DNA of 64,000 bases, taken from Letharia columbiana (Eukaryota; Ascomycota; Lecanoromycetes; Lecanorales; Parmeliaceae). The notes beneath the pieces are model-generated. The model worked only from the letters and a program-made list of their open reading frames with translations, was not told the DNA's origin and searched no databases. Shown one piece after another: positions 22,900-35,302 of this stretch. Position numbers and translations under genes: made by a program. Position 1 is the stretch's first letter, and every line of letters begins with the position of its first letter. The stretch spans positions 414,001 through 478,000 of the forward strand of contig NW_023501046.1 of the NCBI RefSeq assembly GCF_014066305.1, in the 5' to 3' direction.

Positions 22900-24285
22900 T
22901 ATTTAAAAGAGCTATAAATTTTATTCTTCGCGAGCGCTTTAATCTATCTAAATACGTAGATAATTATTAGCTTACGCGATTTATAAGTTATAATTCTTAA
23001 TATAAAATACGTAAATAAAAGTCTCTTATAACTTAATGAAAGAATACGTATAAATTAGAAGTTATTTAGAACTGGTTTTAACGTTTTTAGAGTATTTATT
23101 AAGAGTTTAAAATATAAGTAAAGAATATTTATAATTTTAATAAGATTAAATTTTAAATTAAAATAGATAAGAGTTAATAGATTATTATAGAAGAAAAAGA
23201 ATTTTTATTTTATTAAACGAATATAAATAATAGAGAGTATATTACGTTAATCGAGTGTATTGATAACTTAAACTATACGCTTTCTCTAATACTAATTTTA
23301 ATTAAAAAATAATACTTTAATAATTAATTTTAAGAGAGTCTTAATTTCGATACTTTATAAGCTATTAATAATATCGAATACGTAAACGATAATCTATATA
23401 AGGCCTGAATTAAGTATTTTAATTATTTTACGAAGAGAAGACGTATAGAAATATATAGATTATTACTATTTAATAATTATAGTAGTTATCTTATAAGAGA
23501 AGTATTTAAATATATAAAGAATAATAATAATATTTTATTCTATTTACTTCTATACTCTTTATATCTATATTAGTTATTAAATATAGATGTCTTTTAGCTA
23601 TTTAAATATTAATATATTAAGATAATTAATATCGTAATACGTTAAGCTAGCGATAATTATTTAAAACTCGATTTTTTAACTAATTTTTAAGTAATTTATA
23701 ATCGAATCTTTATTAAATTAACTATTATATTTAAATAGCGAGAAATAAGCCTTTTTTTCTATAATTCTACTATTATTTTAAATTATTTAGCTAGATTTTA
23801 ACGAAGAAACTCTTCGCTAAGAAATAAGACTTTAAAATAAAAGATACTCGATCTTGAAAACTAGCTAATATTATATACTTATCGTTAAATTATATAATAT
23901 AAAAAGAAATTACGAAATATATATCTAATCGATTAAATGTTTAATAGATATATTTATAAAATAGAAGCGAAGATACTTTTAAATCTTCTCGTTAAGCGAG
24001 AATTAAATACTATTTAATAAATTATAGTAGCTCGAGTAACTCGAAAAGTAGAATCTAATATTATAATATAGAAGAAAGATATTATCTACTCTTATTAAGC
24101 TCGAAATAAGATTATTATATATAAGAAAACGAAGGTTATAAAGACTTTAAAGGCTTTAGAGTAGATAAATATCTAAGAGTCTCGAATATATAATACACTT
24201 AGAAATAAGAAGATTAAGTGATTTAAGGCTACTATAACGAGGGCTAGATAGTTAATTAAGATTAAAAGAACTAGAGAGGTTAAAA
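22900..24285 (+). pseudogene. pogo/Fot1-type (Tc1/mariner superfamily) transposase, RIP-destroyed
   Basis: The plus strand keeps the order of blocks of fungal Fot1/pogo transposases: an N-terminal helix-turn-helix/CENPB-like part at about 22930-23090, then IYNFN (was IYNFDE) near 23120, EYITLIECI (was EYVTVIECIN) near 23240, IKYFNYF (was LKHF) near 23420, and YRLLLFNNYSSYL near 23460. In the last block the catalytic DGH has become NNY. The end part with a PPHSSHLLQPLDV-like block is also visible in damaged form (about 23545-23600). Many stops from Trp and Gln codons. I could not find its terminal inverted repeats. The right edge, about 24285, is where normal composition returns. Confidence 0.75.
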
Positions 24286-24682
24286 TAGATGATAATAGTT
24301 TATAGTATATATATATGTGGGTGGGTAGGTAAAATAATTGAAAAAATCCGTATTGGGGCGGCCTTAGCGTTGGGGTGGCCCATACTAAGTGTAACGTGTT
24401 CCCATACGATTACCTACTATCCTTGGGGTCTGTGCGCGTTTTTCTCTGTGCCAAGCATTGTAGATACACTTGCACACGCTAAAACCAAGACGGCGCTAAA
24501 AGACATCAGCTTTGGCACCACAACAACAACAACGCGAGAAGCAACATTACCACCTCTCCTAATCTCATCAGACAACATTTCACGTCCAAAACAAACCCAC
24601 AGTACAACATAATTGAGAAAGATTCTAGACCTGATACCCTACATAACTACCGCGTGCGCGCTTGAACCTTTTCCTTGCCACG
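24286..24682. other. Border of the RIPped block and upstream region of NOP15
   Basis: Composition returns to normal within a few tens of bases. It contains a (TA)n run near 24302 and a CAACAACAACAAC run near 24522. An open frame of about 107 codons is not supported by any family. This stretch should include the NOP15 promoter, which thus lies within 400 bases of RIP-mutated DNA. Confidence 0.45.
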
Positions 24683-27285
24683 ATGCCTAAAGCCAAGACA
24701 CCCAAGAATCTAGGTAAAAATATATCTAGATCCACCATCGGCAACGGTCCTTCTAACAGATGCTTGTATCAATAGTTGTCGACGGAACCGCGAAGCTTGC
24801 CGCTAAGTCGAAGCCCAGTGACAAACATGAAGCTCCTGATCTCAACATCGAAGAAGCTACAGTAGCATCACCAAGACCATCGCGTAAGCGCGCAGGCAAT
24901 TACTTCGACTTTGATGATGACGCAGATGCGGAACAATCAAGCAAGCCAGCTGAACCGAAGGCTGTCAAGCCCAACAAAAAGACAAAGACAGCACCTGCTG
25001 GTAAAGAGGAAAGATCAAATCAAGTTGAAGCGAAGCCAGCCGAGACTGTGAAGAGAGGCAAGAAGGGAAAAGGTGCGAAAGATGAAGTCGCTGAACCGCC
25101 AAGCGAGACGAGCAACAAGGGAGTAGAAAAGCAAAAGAGGTCAAGGGGGCCGAAGGTTGCCAAGGATGATGTGGCCGAAGAGAAGCCTGAGAGCTCAAAC
25201 AAGTCGAAGAAGGCGCCCAAGGAGCTAACTGCAGATAAAAAGCCCAAGACCGACGCTACTTCAAAGACCGCCAAGGCTGAGACGAAGGTGAAAGCCAAGA
25301 AGTCAAAAGCCGAGAAGGGTGCTGCCGAACAGGAAAGCTCTACCGTCCTTCCGGATGTTGCTATGGATGAAGCGCCATTTGAGACACTGTTAGAGGCGGG
25401 AAAAGGACAGGCTCCTGGAGCTATGGAGAAGCAACCCGCTACTCGCCCTCAAGCAACAAAGCCTCCGAAGACTGCCAAGAAACCTGCCAAGGAGTCGAGC
25501 AAGATTGAGTCTGCTAAAGCTTCCGCTGCGGAAACAGCTGCCGACGGCGCAGATATTGCGAAGAAAGGGGCCAAGGCTGGAACCGATAAGGTCAAGAAAG
25601 CTGCGAAATTTAAGGCTCCAGCTACCGAAACAGCTGCCGACGTCGCAGATATTGCGAAGAAAGGGGCCAAGGCTGGAACCGATAAGGTCAAGAAAGCTGC
25701 GAAATTTAAGGCTCCAGCTACCGAAACAGCTGCCGACGTCGCAGATATTGTAAGAAAAGGGGCCAAGGCTGGGACTGAGAAAGCCAAGCAAGCTGCGAAA
25801 ACCATGGCTCTAACTGCAGAGACGCCCGCCGGGTTTGCTGATGTTGTGAAGAAGGATGCCAAAGCTGGCGCCGAAAAGATGAACAAAAAAGCGGTTTCAA
25901 AAGATTCTAAGCCCGCCAAGGATGATAAGTCCGTCAAGCTCACAGCATCTACCGAAGAACAATCGAAGCCTGAGGCGTCCAAATCCAAGAAGCGCAAGGC
26001 CCCCGCGAGCGCAGATACTGAGATCGTGAAGACTAACATTCTCGATCCGTTGTCTGAGCATGCTTCGGCAAAGAAGAAACAGAAGAAAGCAAACACCAAG
26101 TCCAAATCCGTTGGAGATGCTGTAGGAGATGCTGTAGGAGAGCTCTTAGCAACAGCAACTGAAGGAGCCAACGCCGCAAGAGCCTCCCTTGGAGGTCTTG
26201 CTTCTTCGATCATGGGAGGCGCTAGCGAAGCAGCGGAGGGGGCAACGGACGCAAAGGAATTAGCGAAAGCTTCAGCTAAGAAGGCCAAGGGTAAGGGCAA
26301 AGCCATAGCGGAGGACGTAGCTGAATCTTCTGGCAAGATAGCAGAAGTTGACGGGCCTGGGGACGCCGAGTCGGAAGACGACTCGCACGATGAGCCGGAC
26401 GACCAAACCACCGCCCTCCTCGCAGGCTTCGAGAGCGACGGCGACGAAGCACCCGTTCCGGGCTCCGGCTTTCAACAAGGCCAGGAACTCCCTCGGCTGC
26501 CTAAAGCGGAGACCACCGCAAAGAAACTCGAGGACGTCAGAAATGGTGCTAACGAGGGACCAGGCGTGGTGTACGTAGGGCGTATTCCTCATGGCTTCTA
26601 TGAGCATGAGATGCGGGAATACTTTTCCCAATTCGGCGACATCAGTCGCCTCCGCTTGTCACGCAGCCAGAAGAGTGGTGCTTCCCGGCACTACGCCTTT
26701 ATTGAGTTCACTTCGGCTGGTGTTGCTAAGATCGTCGCTGATACGATGGACAATTACCTCATGTTTGGGCATATCTTGAAGTGCAAGGTAGTAGCAAAAG
26801 AGCAGGTACATGAGCAGCTGTGGAAGGGTGCCAACAAGCGTTTCAAAGCTGTGCCATGGAACAAGATTGAGGGGAGGAAGTTCGAGATGGGACTCGGTAG
26901 GGAGCAATGGGCTGGTAGAATCGAAGAAGAGAAAAAGCGTAGGGCGTCCAAGAATGAGAAGACTAAGGAAATTGGGTATGAATTTGAGGCGGGCGATTTG
27001 AAGGGCGTTGACGAAGTGCCCGTCAGAGATGTAGCGAAGAAGATCGAGAATGGGGAGAAGGTCGAAGAGGAGAAGTCGTTGGTGACGGCTGGGGGTGAAG
27101 ATGGCAATGGTCCTGTCGTCGTGAGCGAGGAAGTCAAGACTAAGAGAGTGAAGAAGGTTAAAGGCAGGGCAGAAGAGACCACTACCACTTTGGCAAAAAA
27201 GACGAAGAGGGCACTGGCTGCTGGCGAAGAGGTGGTAGGTTCTGCAGTCAAGAAGGCCAAACAAGGGAAGAACGTAGCTGCCTGA
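24683..27285 (+). CDS. NOP15: Ribosome biogenesis protein NOP15 / NIFK-like, with long Lys/Ala-rich N-terminal region
   Basis: Exons are 24683-24713 and 24776-27285, with one 62-base intron (branch site CTAAC at about 24752). The product is about 846 residues. Residues about 1-590 are low-complexity, rich in Lys, Ala, Glu and Ser, and include three 32-residue repeats. A single RRM follows from about residue 630: RNP2-like VVYVGRI, then GFYEHEMREYFSQFG and RNP1-like RHYAFIEF. After it comes the conserved Nop15 extension (GHILKCKVV, AVPWNKI). Nop15/NIFK is a nucleolar RNA-binding protein needed for ITS2 processing and 60S assembly (family knowledge). Yeast Nop15 is only about 220 residues, so most of this protein is an N-terminal extension, as in other filamentous fungi. 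Confidence 0.92.
25531..25818 (+). repeat. Three 96-base tandem units inside NOP15
   Basis: Units begin at 25531, 25627 and 25723 (a fourth, diverged, at 25819). They encode 32 residues each (for example ADIAKKGAKAGTDKVKKAAK). The first two are almost identical at the DNA level, which suggests recent duplication. Being shorter than typical RIP targets they would escape that process. Confidence 0.85.
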
Positions 27286-27434
27286 AGGGTGCTAGATCGC
27301 TGAGCATCTCGCATCAACCATCTTGAATCTTGACTAGATGGAATGGAATTCTGTAACAAACAACACGCACACAACAGCGCTGGGAATACTCGCCGGATAT
27401 TAGCAAGCACATTATTAAATAAATAGTTCCCGAG

Positions 27435-28589
27435 TTAGTGTTCCTCCAGTTCCCCTAGTGCTGCTGCTCCTCTTGCCATGATCAATCTTCGGTTCTTCTC
27501 CCACTTAATCCATGCCATGGCTTGAAGCAAGCAATCAGCCAAATCATCAAGCTTTTCCACCGAATCCTGCGCAACACCCTGTGCTTTGGATTCTGACAGC
27601 TTCTTCTGCTTCACCAACGACTTGCTATCTTTCCTCCGCTTCTTCCTCAAATATGCTTGACCCAACTGCGCAGCTGCTCCTTTCATTTCAAAGTGAGCTC
27701 CTTCATCCAACCATTCCGCAACTAATTCTATCTTTGCTGTCTTAGTCTTCGCGCTTTTGGAACCCGGTCCCTCCTTTAAAGCACCCTGCTTGTTCGTGAT
27801 CCAAAAATTCGATACCTTCGAAGGAGCAATCGGATGTACAGTCCCCTTCCATAATCCACGTTCCGCAAATGTTTTCAAGACAGCATAAACCATTGCTTCG
27901 AACATATTAACGCGCAGAGTCCATTCCTGCACTGCTGATCCACCCATTGATCTAAATCTTTGCCGTTCAATTAGAATGTGGGTAGGTTTGAGGTCCTCTA
28001 GGAGAGTGGTGATAAGGTCGTATGCATGCTGGGAGTAAGTTGCTGGATCGAACGCCTCCTTTGGATTTGAAATTTTGATCTTCCCTGACCGCTTCACTTC
28101 TTTGATCGCCTTGTTCGGCACCAGATCTTCAGCTTGCTTTGACTTGTCCAAGCCTTTAGAAATAGCGATACGAGTCCAATCTTCGACCACGGGGTTTCCA
28201 ATATCTGTCGCAATCCCGCTGCCGGTACGAGGAAGGACGAGGCAGCAGTATGCGAGGTTGCGAATGCCCATATCTATACTGAGGATCCTGCATGGCTCCT
28301 GTAGAGTATCCCGGTGCTTATAAGGAGCGAGAGTTGCTTTGGGAAGATGGTCTAGCAGATGGGCGGTCAGAATAGGTTTGGTACCAGACGAATTGACGCC
28401 AACAGCTCTAGCTAAGATTCCGAGCTGGGAGTTGGTACAGGAGCCGAGCCAGGATAATCGCGACGCCATCCATACTTTAATGGTACGAGTGTATCGATCA
28501 ACCAACCAATCTCTCGTGGGAAGAAAGTTGACGATCCAAAGATTGCGTCGAGAAGCGACCGAGACCTGACGCGACCCGAACTCAAGCAT
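27435..28589 (-). CDS. CCE1: Mitochondrial Holliday junction resolvase CCE1/Ydc2
   Basis: Intronless, 384 residues. A SAP-like DNA-binding segment lies near the N-terminus (about residues 44-80, LSWLGSC...LGILARAVGV). The RNase H-like resolvase fold follows: ILSIDMGIRNLAYC carries the first catalytic Asp, HILIERQRFRS the Glu, and KLDDLADCLLQAMAW the C-terminal acidic pair. Cce1/Ydc2 cuts four-way junctions to resolve recombining mitochondrial DNA (family knowledge). The N-terminal region is rich in Arg and Ser with few acidic residues, fitting mitochondrial import; an internal Met (MASRLSW) is an alternative start. It is tail-to-tail with NOP15 and divergent from glutathione reductase. Confidence 0.93.
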   Translation of the reverse strand: MLEFGSRQVSVASRRNLWIVNFLPTRDWLVDRYTRTIKVWMASRLSWLGSCTNSQLGILARAVGVNSSGTKPILTAHLLDHLPKATLAPYKHRDTLQEPCRILSIDMGIRNLAYCCLVLPRTGSGIATDIGNPVVEDWTRIAISKGLDKSKQAEDLVPNKAIKEVKRSGKIKISNPKEAFDPATYSQHAYDLITTLLEDLKPTHILIERQRFRSMGGSAVQEWTLRVNMFEAMVYAVLKTFAERGLWKGTVHPIAPSKVSNFWITNKQGALKEGPGSKSAKTKTAKIELVAEWLDEGAHFEMKGAAAQLGQAYLRKKRRKDSKSLVKQKKLSESKAQGVAQDSVEKLDDLADCLLQAMAWIKWEKNRRLIMARGAAALGELEEH

Positions 28590-30665
<2,076 letters not shown>

Positions 30666-30876
30666 AAATGAATCCGCTGAGGCTAGAAGTACTTAAGAGC
30701 TTGTGCCTTGCATAGGATCTGCACGATCTGCACATGTGAAAAAAGCTTGTGATGACGTGGGGTCACAATTCCGGGTACATCCACGACCATGGTTCAGATA
30801 TGTTTGATATCTTCTAATCATACAGCACTTTATACAGACAACCAAAGCGCTACCAAAGGATTTTGTGCACTTCAAT

Positions 30877-32127
30877 ATGGCATCAACGCATCAACTGAAG
30901 GTTCAAGATATCTTCTCTGTAAAGGACTATGTCTGCCTTGTACGCACCCTTTCCGAGCAATTGCTTCCCTTTCAATACTTTTGTCTTAAGGCTCAGGACT
31001 TGTTGCTGGAATACGAAGTCGATGTTGAGGCCTTAAAGCTCCTCAGACCTGTCTTGTAATTTGAAGTTTGTCTTGAAGTGGAACGGCTAACTCGGTAATG
31101 ATGTAGGTCACTGGAGGTGGTACAGGCATTGGTCTGATGGCAACTCAAGCCTTGGCTGCTAATGGTGAGACACTCAGCCTTCCGCTATATCTGTAGAGTC
31201 GTTCCTCAGAGTTAAGGACATGAACAACATTCCCGACAGCTAACGGAATCAGGCGCCAAGGTCTATATCACAGGCCGCCGGATGGAAGTACTCGAAAATG
31301 CCGCCAAAAACCACAGTCCAGAAGGAGGAGGACATATCATACCGTAAAGTCAACCGGCAAGCTAATAGGAGAAAGAACGCTGACCAATACACTTGTAGCA
31401 TTGGACCATGTGACGTCACTTCGAAATCAGATCTCGAGAAGCTTGTCCAAAACTTGGCCTCAAAGGAAAAATATCTCAACTTGCTCAGTGTGTCGCTTCG
31501 TCTCTTCACTGCCAATAACCTTCTGTTACTGATCCCACCCGCACAGTAACGAACGCAGGCGTTTCCGGGCCCAAGGCCCCACCGGACTCCACCTCTGCGG
31601 ACGAGTTACACGACAAGATTTGGCAAGCCGAGTCGGTCGATGACTGGTCCAGTGTATTAAAGACCAATGTAACGTCCGTTTATTTCAGCACCGTCGCATT
31701 CCTGCCCCTCCTACAGGCATCCATTGGAGAAAAATTTGCTCCACGCTCGCCTTCTGTCATCGTCATTTCAAGTATGAGCGGCATAATGAGGCACAGCCAA
31801 GGCCACTTCGCCTATAACGCGGCAAAAGGAGCCACGGTACACCTCAGCAAGCTCATGAGTGCAGAATTTGAGAAGGCGGAGGTAAGGGTAAACAGCATAG
31901 CTCCGGGCTACTTCCCAAGCGAGATGACCATGAAGGAGAGCGATGACAGTAACAAGACTCACATGCCGGCGGAAAAGGTCCAAGAGAAAGGGCATGTGCC
32001 CGCGGATAGGCCAGGCAGTGATGAGGAGATGGCACAAGCAGTAATTTTCTTGTGCAAGAATTGTTATGTCAATGGAGAGCTGATTGCGGTCGATGGTGGG
32101 GTACTCAACCAGGTGCCGGGGAGATAA
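30877..32127 (+). CDS. Short-chain dehydrogenase/reductase (SDR)
   Basis: Exons are 30877-30939, 31107-31164, 31253-31343, 31399-31487 and 31547-32127; the introns are 167, 88, 55 and 59 bases. The product is 272 residues, a classical SDR. The cofactor motif TGGGTGIG is split by the first intron (VCL then VTGGGTG). TNAG follows in exon 5, the catalytic Ser lies in VISSMSG, and the catalytic pair is YNAAK. The end LIAVDGGVLNQVPG is typical. The sequence following the nucleotide-binding loop (ITGRR) suggests NADP(H). Related fungal proteins are often annotated as 3-oxoacyl-[ACP]/rhamnolipid reductases, but the substrate cannot be told from sequence. It follows GLR1 by about 210 bases on the same strand. 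Confidence 0.88.
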
Positions 32128-32195
32128 ATAAAAAGCTATGGAGCAGTGCTAGAGGCAGCATAGAAGACCAGAGATCAGGATGCTACATATGAAGA

Positions 32196-32846
32196 TTAAT
32201 GTCTAGCATGCAGGCTGCTGACACTTTCGATACCACCATCTCCTCTTTTGACTTTCCTGTCTTTTGGCTCTAGTCCAGACGAGCTGGACGGAGAGCGTCC
32301 AGGAATTGCTTGTGACCCCGTCTCACCAGTCAATTTTTCTATAACCTTGATTTTGCCCTCTGCACGATTGAAGCGATCGTCAAATTCCGACACAGAGTTC
32401 TCGTCGTTAGCTGTTGAGAGACTTTCTGGCTCTGTAAGAGCATATAGCGTTCGAAGATGTTTCTCCAAGCGCACATTGGCAAGTAGACTGGGGACCTCTG
32501 TTCGTCCTGGTAGTGTTTCTACTTCAGGCTGAACACCTCCTCCGCTGCTCTCTTGTACTGATTGGCTCGTAAAAATTGTCTGCATGTCTGCAGTGCCGGC
32601 ATTTTGCCTGTCAGATACAGGAGTATCTTTTAAGAATGGAAGTCTCCCTGTCCATATCACTGCTCTTCCATACAGGTTGCCCATGGAGGCGTATTTCTCG
32701 AAGCCCTTTTCGAGCCCGAATAAGCGGCCTTCAATCAGTCCGGCGCGATTACCGTCCGAAGCCCCGAGATCGTAACCCTCTTTGTAGAATTCATCTTCGA
32801 GAGTGAGAAGGGAATCGAAGGGATCGTTCTCATGTGTAGCCATCAT
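32196..32846 (-). CDS. LTO1: LTO1/Yae1-domain protein (ORAOV1 homologue)
   Basis: Intronless, 216 residues. The N-terminal 60 residues contain the deca-GX3 motif of the Yae1/Lto1 domain, with glycines spaced in YKEGYDLGASDGNRAGLIEG and then RLFGLEKGFEKY. The rest is low-complexity and not conserved. In yeast, Lto1 forms a complex with Yae1 that recruits the ABC protein Rli1 to the cytosolic iron-sulfur assembly machinery (family knowledge). The first of two adjacent Met codons is used as start. It is convergent with the SDR gene (68 bases between stop codons) and divergent from KEX1. Confidence 0.88.
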   Translation of the reverse strand: MMATHENDPFDSLLTLEDEFYKEGYDLGASDGNRAGLIEGRLFGLEKGFEKYASMGNLYGRAVIWTGRLPFLKDTPVSDRQNAGTADMQTIFTSQSVQESSGGGVQPEVETLPGRTEVPSLLANVRLEKHLRTLYALTEPESLSTANDENSVSEFDDRFNRAEGKIKVIEKLTGETGSQAIPGRSPSSSSGLEPKDRKVKRGDGGIESVSSLHARH

Positions 32847-33311
32847 GACAAGCCTGTAGGTGCCAGCGGAAGATGGTGAGTGGTGTCGCGAGTCGCAAGT
32901 GACATATTGATCGAGATTCGAGACCGAGGTCTTCTAGTGTACTCTACTCTTGGCTCTAGGTACCGCCTCGGCGGCACAGCGCACCTGAAGGCCCGGGCAC
33001 TTTTCTACCACTAACTACCTACAATTCTTGAGAGTACTAGAGATGCTTCTTTATCAGCACATTTGAATCTCATTCTTCAGAAGACCGCATTCTCACCGTT
33101 GTTATACAAGTCTCAAGCCTGGCTGTTAGTCTTCGGCAAGGTGCCACCGGCTAGATAGCGAAGTTTGGGAAGGAGCGCTTCCTTCTCTTGCCTGATGAGG
33201 ACGCTCCCGCCATAGCCAAGGACACCTCGTCCTTATCGATTATCAGACTACAGGCACGAGGGCATAGAAGGTTGCCTCCAACTGTGTGTGCGACGACGTT
33301 GCGACCCGGTA
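32847..33311. other. Divergent promoter LTO1 / KEX1
   Basis: About 465 bases between divergent start codons. No further gene is seen. Confidence 0.4.
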
Positions 33312-35302
33312 ATGCCTGGCCCACGGCTTGGTCCTGTCCGGCGACATTTGCTTCCTACCTCATTCGCGATCTGGACATGGCTCAGCTTATGTATGTGGAT
33401 GTGGAATGTCTCGGCGGCAGAGAAAACTGCAGCAGACTACTATGTCCAGTCTTTGCCTGGCCAGCCAGACGGCCCGCTTCTGAAAATGCATGCTGGGTAA
33501 GAGGGCAAATATCATCCCATCTCCTGTACTTGGATTGACATTCTCATAGTCACATCGAAGTCAATCCTGCGCACAATGGCAATCTCTTCTTTTGGCACTT
33601 TCAGAATCGCCATATAGCCAATCGGCAACGGACGGTATTATGGTTGAATGGCGGACCGGGCTGCAGTTCGATGGATGGTGCTTTAATGGAGATTGGACCC
33701 TACCGACTAAAGGATGAATCGACTCTTCGATACAATGATGGATCTTGGGATGAATTCGCCAACATCCTTTTCGTCGATAATCCTGTCGGGACAGGCTTCA
33801 GCTATGTTGATACAGATAGCTACATTCATGAGCTCAAGGATATGGCTGATCAAATGATTCTCTTCCTGAAAAAGTTCTTCGAAATGTTCCCCGAGTACGA
33901 GGATAATGATGTGAGTACCCACCGTTAAAAAGGAAAACTCTGCTCAATAGTAATATTACGACAGCTTTACATTGCTGGAGAATCCTACGCAGGGCAACAT
34001 ATACCATATATAGCCCAAGCTATTCTCTCCAATAACAATTTGCCTAATCAGTCCAAAAAGTGGAATCTGTCTGGTCTCCTTATAGGGAACGGGTGGATAT
34101 CGCCCGTCGAGCAATACGACTCGTACCTCACAATGGCCTACGACGCTGGCGTAATCCAGGGCGGCTCTGCCGAGGCAAATGAGCTTGAAAAGCAGCATCA
34201 GAGGTGCACCGACGCTCTCAATCAGCCAGGAGGTTTAGACAAAGTTGATCTGCCACCATGCGAGTCCATCCTCCAATCAATCCTGAGACTTTCTCAAAAG
34301 GACGGACAGTGCTACAATATGTACGACGTCCGTCTTCGAGATAGCTACCCCAGCTGCGGTATGAATTGGCCCCCAGATCTCACAAATGTCACACCGTACC
34401 TGCGGAGGGATGATGTCAAAGCGGCTCTGCATATCAACAAAGACAAGAAGTCCGGATGGACGGAATGTTCTGGAGCGGTGGGCTCAAATTTCAATACCGC
34501 CAAATCCAAGCCAACCATACAGATTCTGCCCGACATCCTGAAACAAATGCCCGTCATCCTCTTTTCCGGAGACCAAGATCTTATCTGCAATCACATCGGC
34601 ACCGAAGAGCTCATCCACAACATGGAATGGAACGGCGGCAAAGGTTTTGAACTTTCTCCCGGAACATGGGCCCCTCGCAGGCATTGGACTTTCGAAGGAG
34701 AGCCAGCAGGACTTTACCAAGAAGCTCGAAACCTGACTTACATTCTGTTTTACAATTCATCCCACATGGTACCTTTCGACTATCCCAGGCGAACAAGAGA
34801 CATGCTTGATCGATTCTTGGGTGTAGATATAGCGAGCATTGGCGGTAAGCCAACGGATTCCCGGATTGATGGCGAAAAGGGGGTAGAGACGAGTGTGGGC
34901 GGTCACCCTAACAGCACATCAGCCGAACAGGCAGAAGCAGAGAAGCTTGAGGAAGCCAAGTGGGCTGCATACTACAAATCGGGTGAGGTAGCACTGATTG
35001 TAGTCATCATACTTGCGAGCGTATGGGGCTTCTACGTCTGGCGGGATCGGCGCAGAAGGGCAGGCTACGACGGTCTATTCGGAGGTTCAAACACCCATCT
35101 GGTCAGGAGTAAGAGGCAAGCCAGGGACGTTGAAGCAGCAGATTTCGATGAAAGCGAGCTGGATGAGCTGCATGTTGCGAGCCCGGACCCACACCATGAT
35201 GGAGCGGAGGAAAGATATAGTCTTGACGAAGAGAGTAGTGACGAGGAAAGACGGAGGAAGGCTAATGGGCATGCGAATGGGCATGTCAGTTTTAAGGATT
35301 AG
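33312..35302 (+). CDS. KEX1: Pheromone-processing carboxypeptidase KEX1
   Basis: Exons are 33312-33496, 33550-33910 and 33965-35302; introns are 53 and 54 bases. The product is 627 residues. A signal peptide (hydrophobic run [14 protein letters not shown]) precedes the S10 serine-carboxypeptidase domain. The family blocks are [12 protein letters not shown], the catalytic Ser in GESYAG (start of exon 3), the catalytic Asp in [10 protein letters not shown] and the catalytic His in SSHMVPFD. Near the C-terminus is one transmembrane helix ([18 protein letters not shown]) followed by a basic stop and an acidic cytosolic tail. This layout is that of Kex1, a late-Golgi enzyme that trims C-terminal Lys/Arg from Kex2-cut precursors (family knowledge). 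The first ATG is used; an open GTG-led frame 24 bases upstream is ignored. Confidence 0.95.

Noticed and set aside
24289..24612. 107-codon open frame before NOP15
   Set aside because: Low-complexity tail and no conserved segment; lies in the promoter region.
25449..26411. 320-codon open frame on the minus strand within NOP15
   Set aside because: Shadow of the Lys/Ala/Glu-rich coding strand; no start context, no family, and it overlaps a clear gene.
33288..33311. Earlier KEX1 start
   Set aside because: The codon is GTG; the first ATG at 33312 gives a normal signal peptide.
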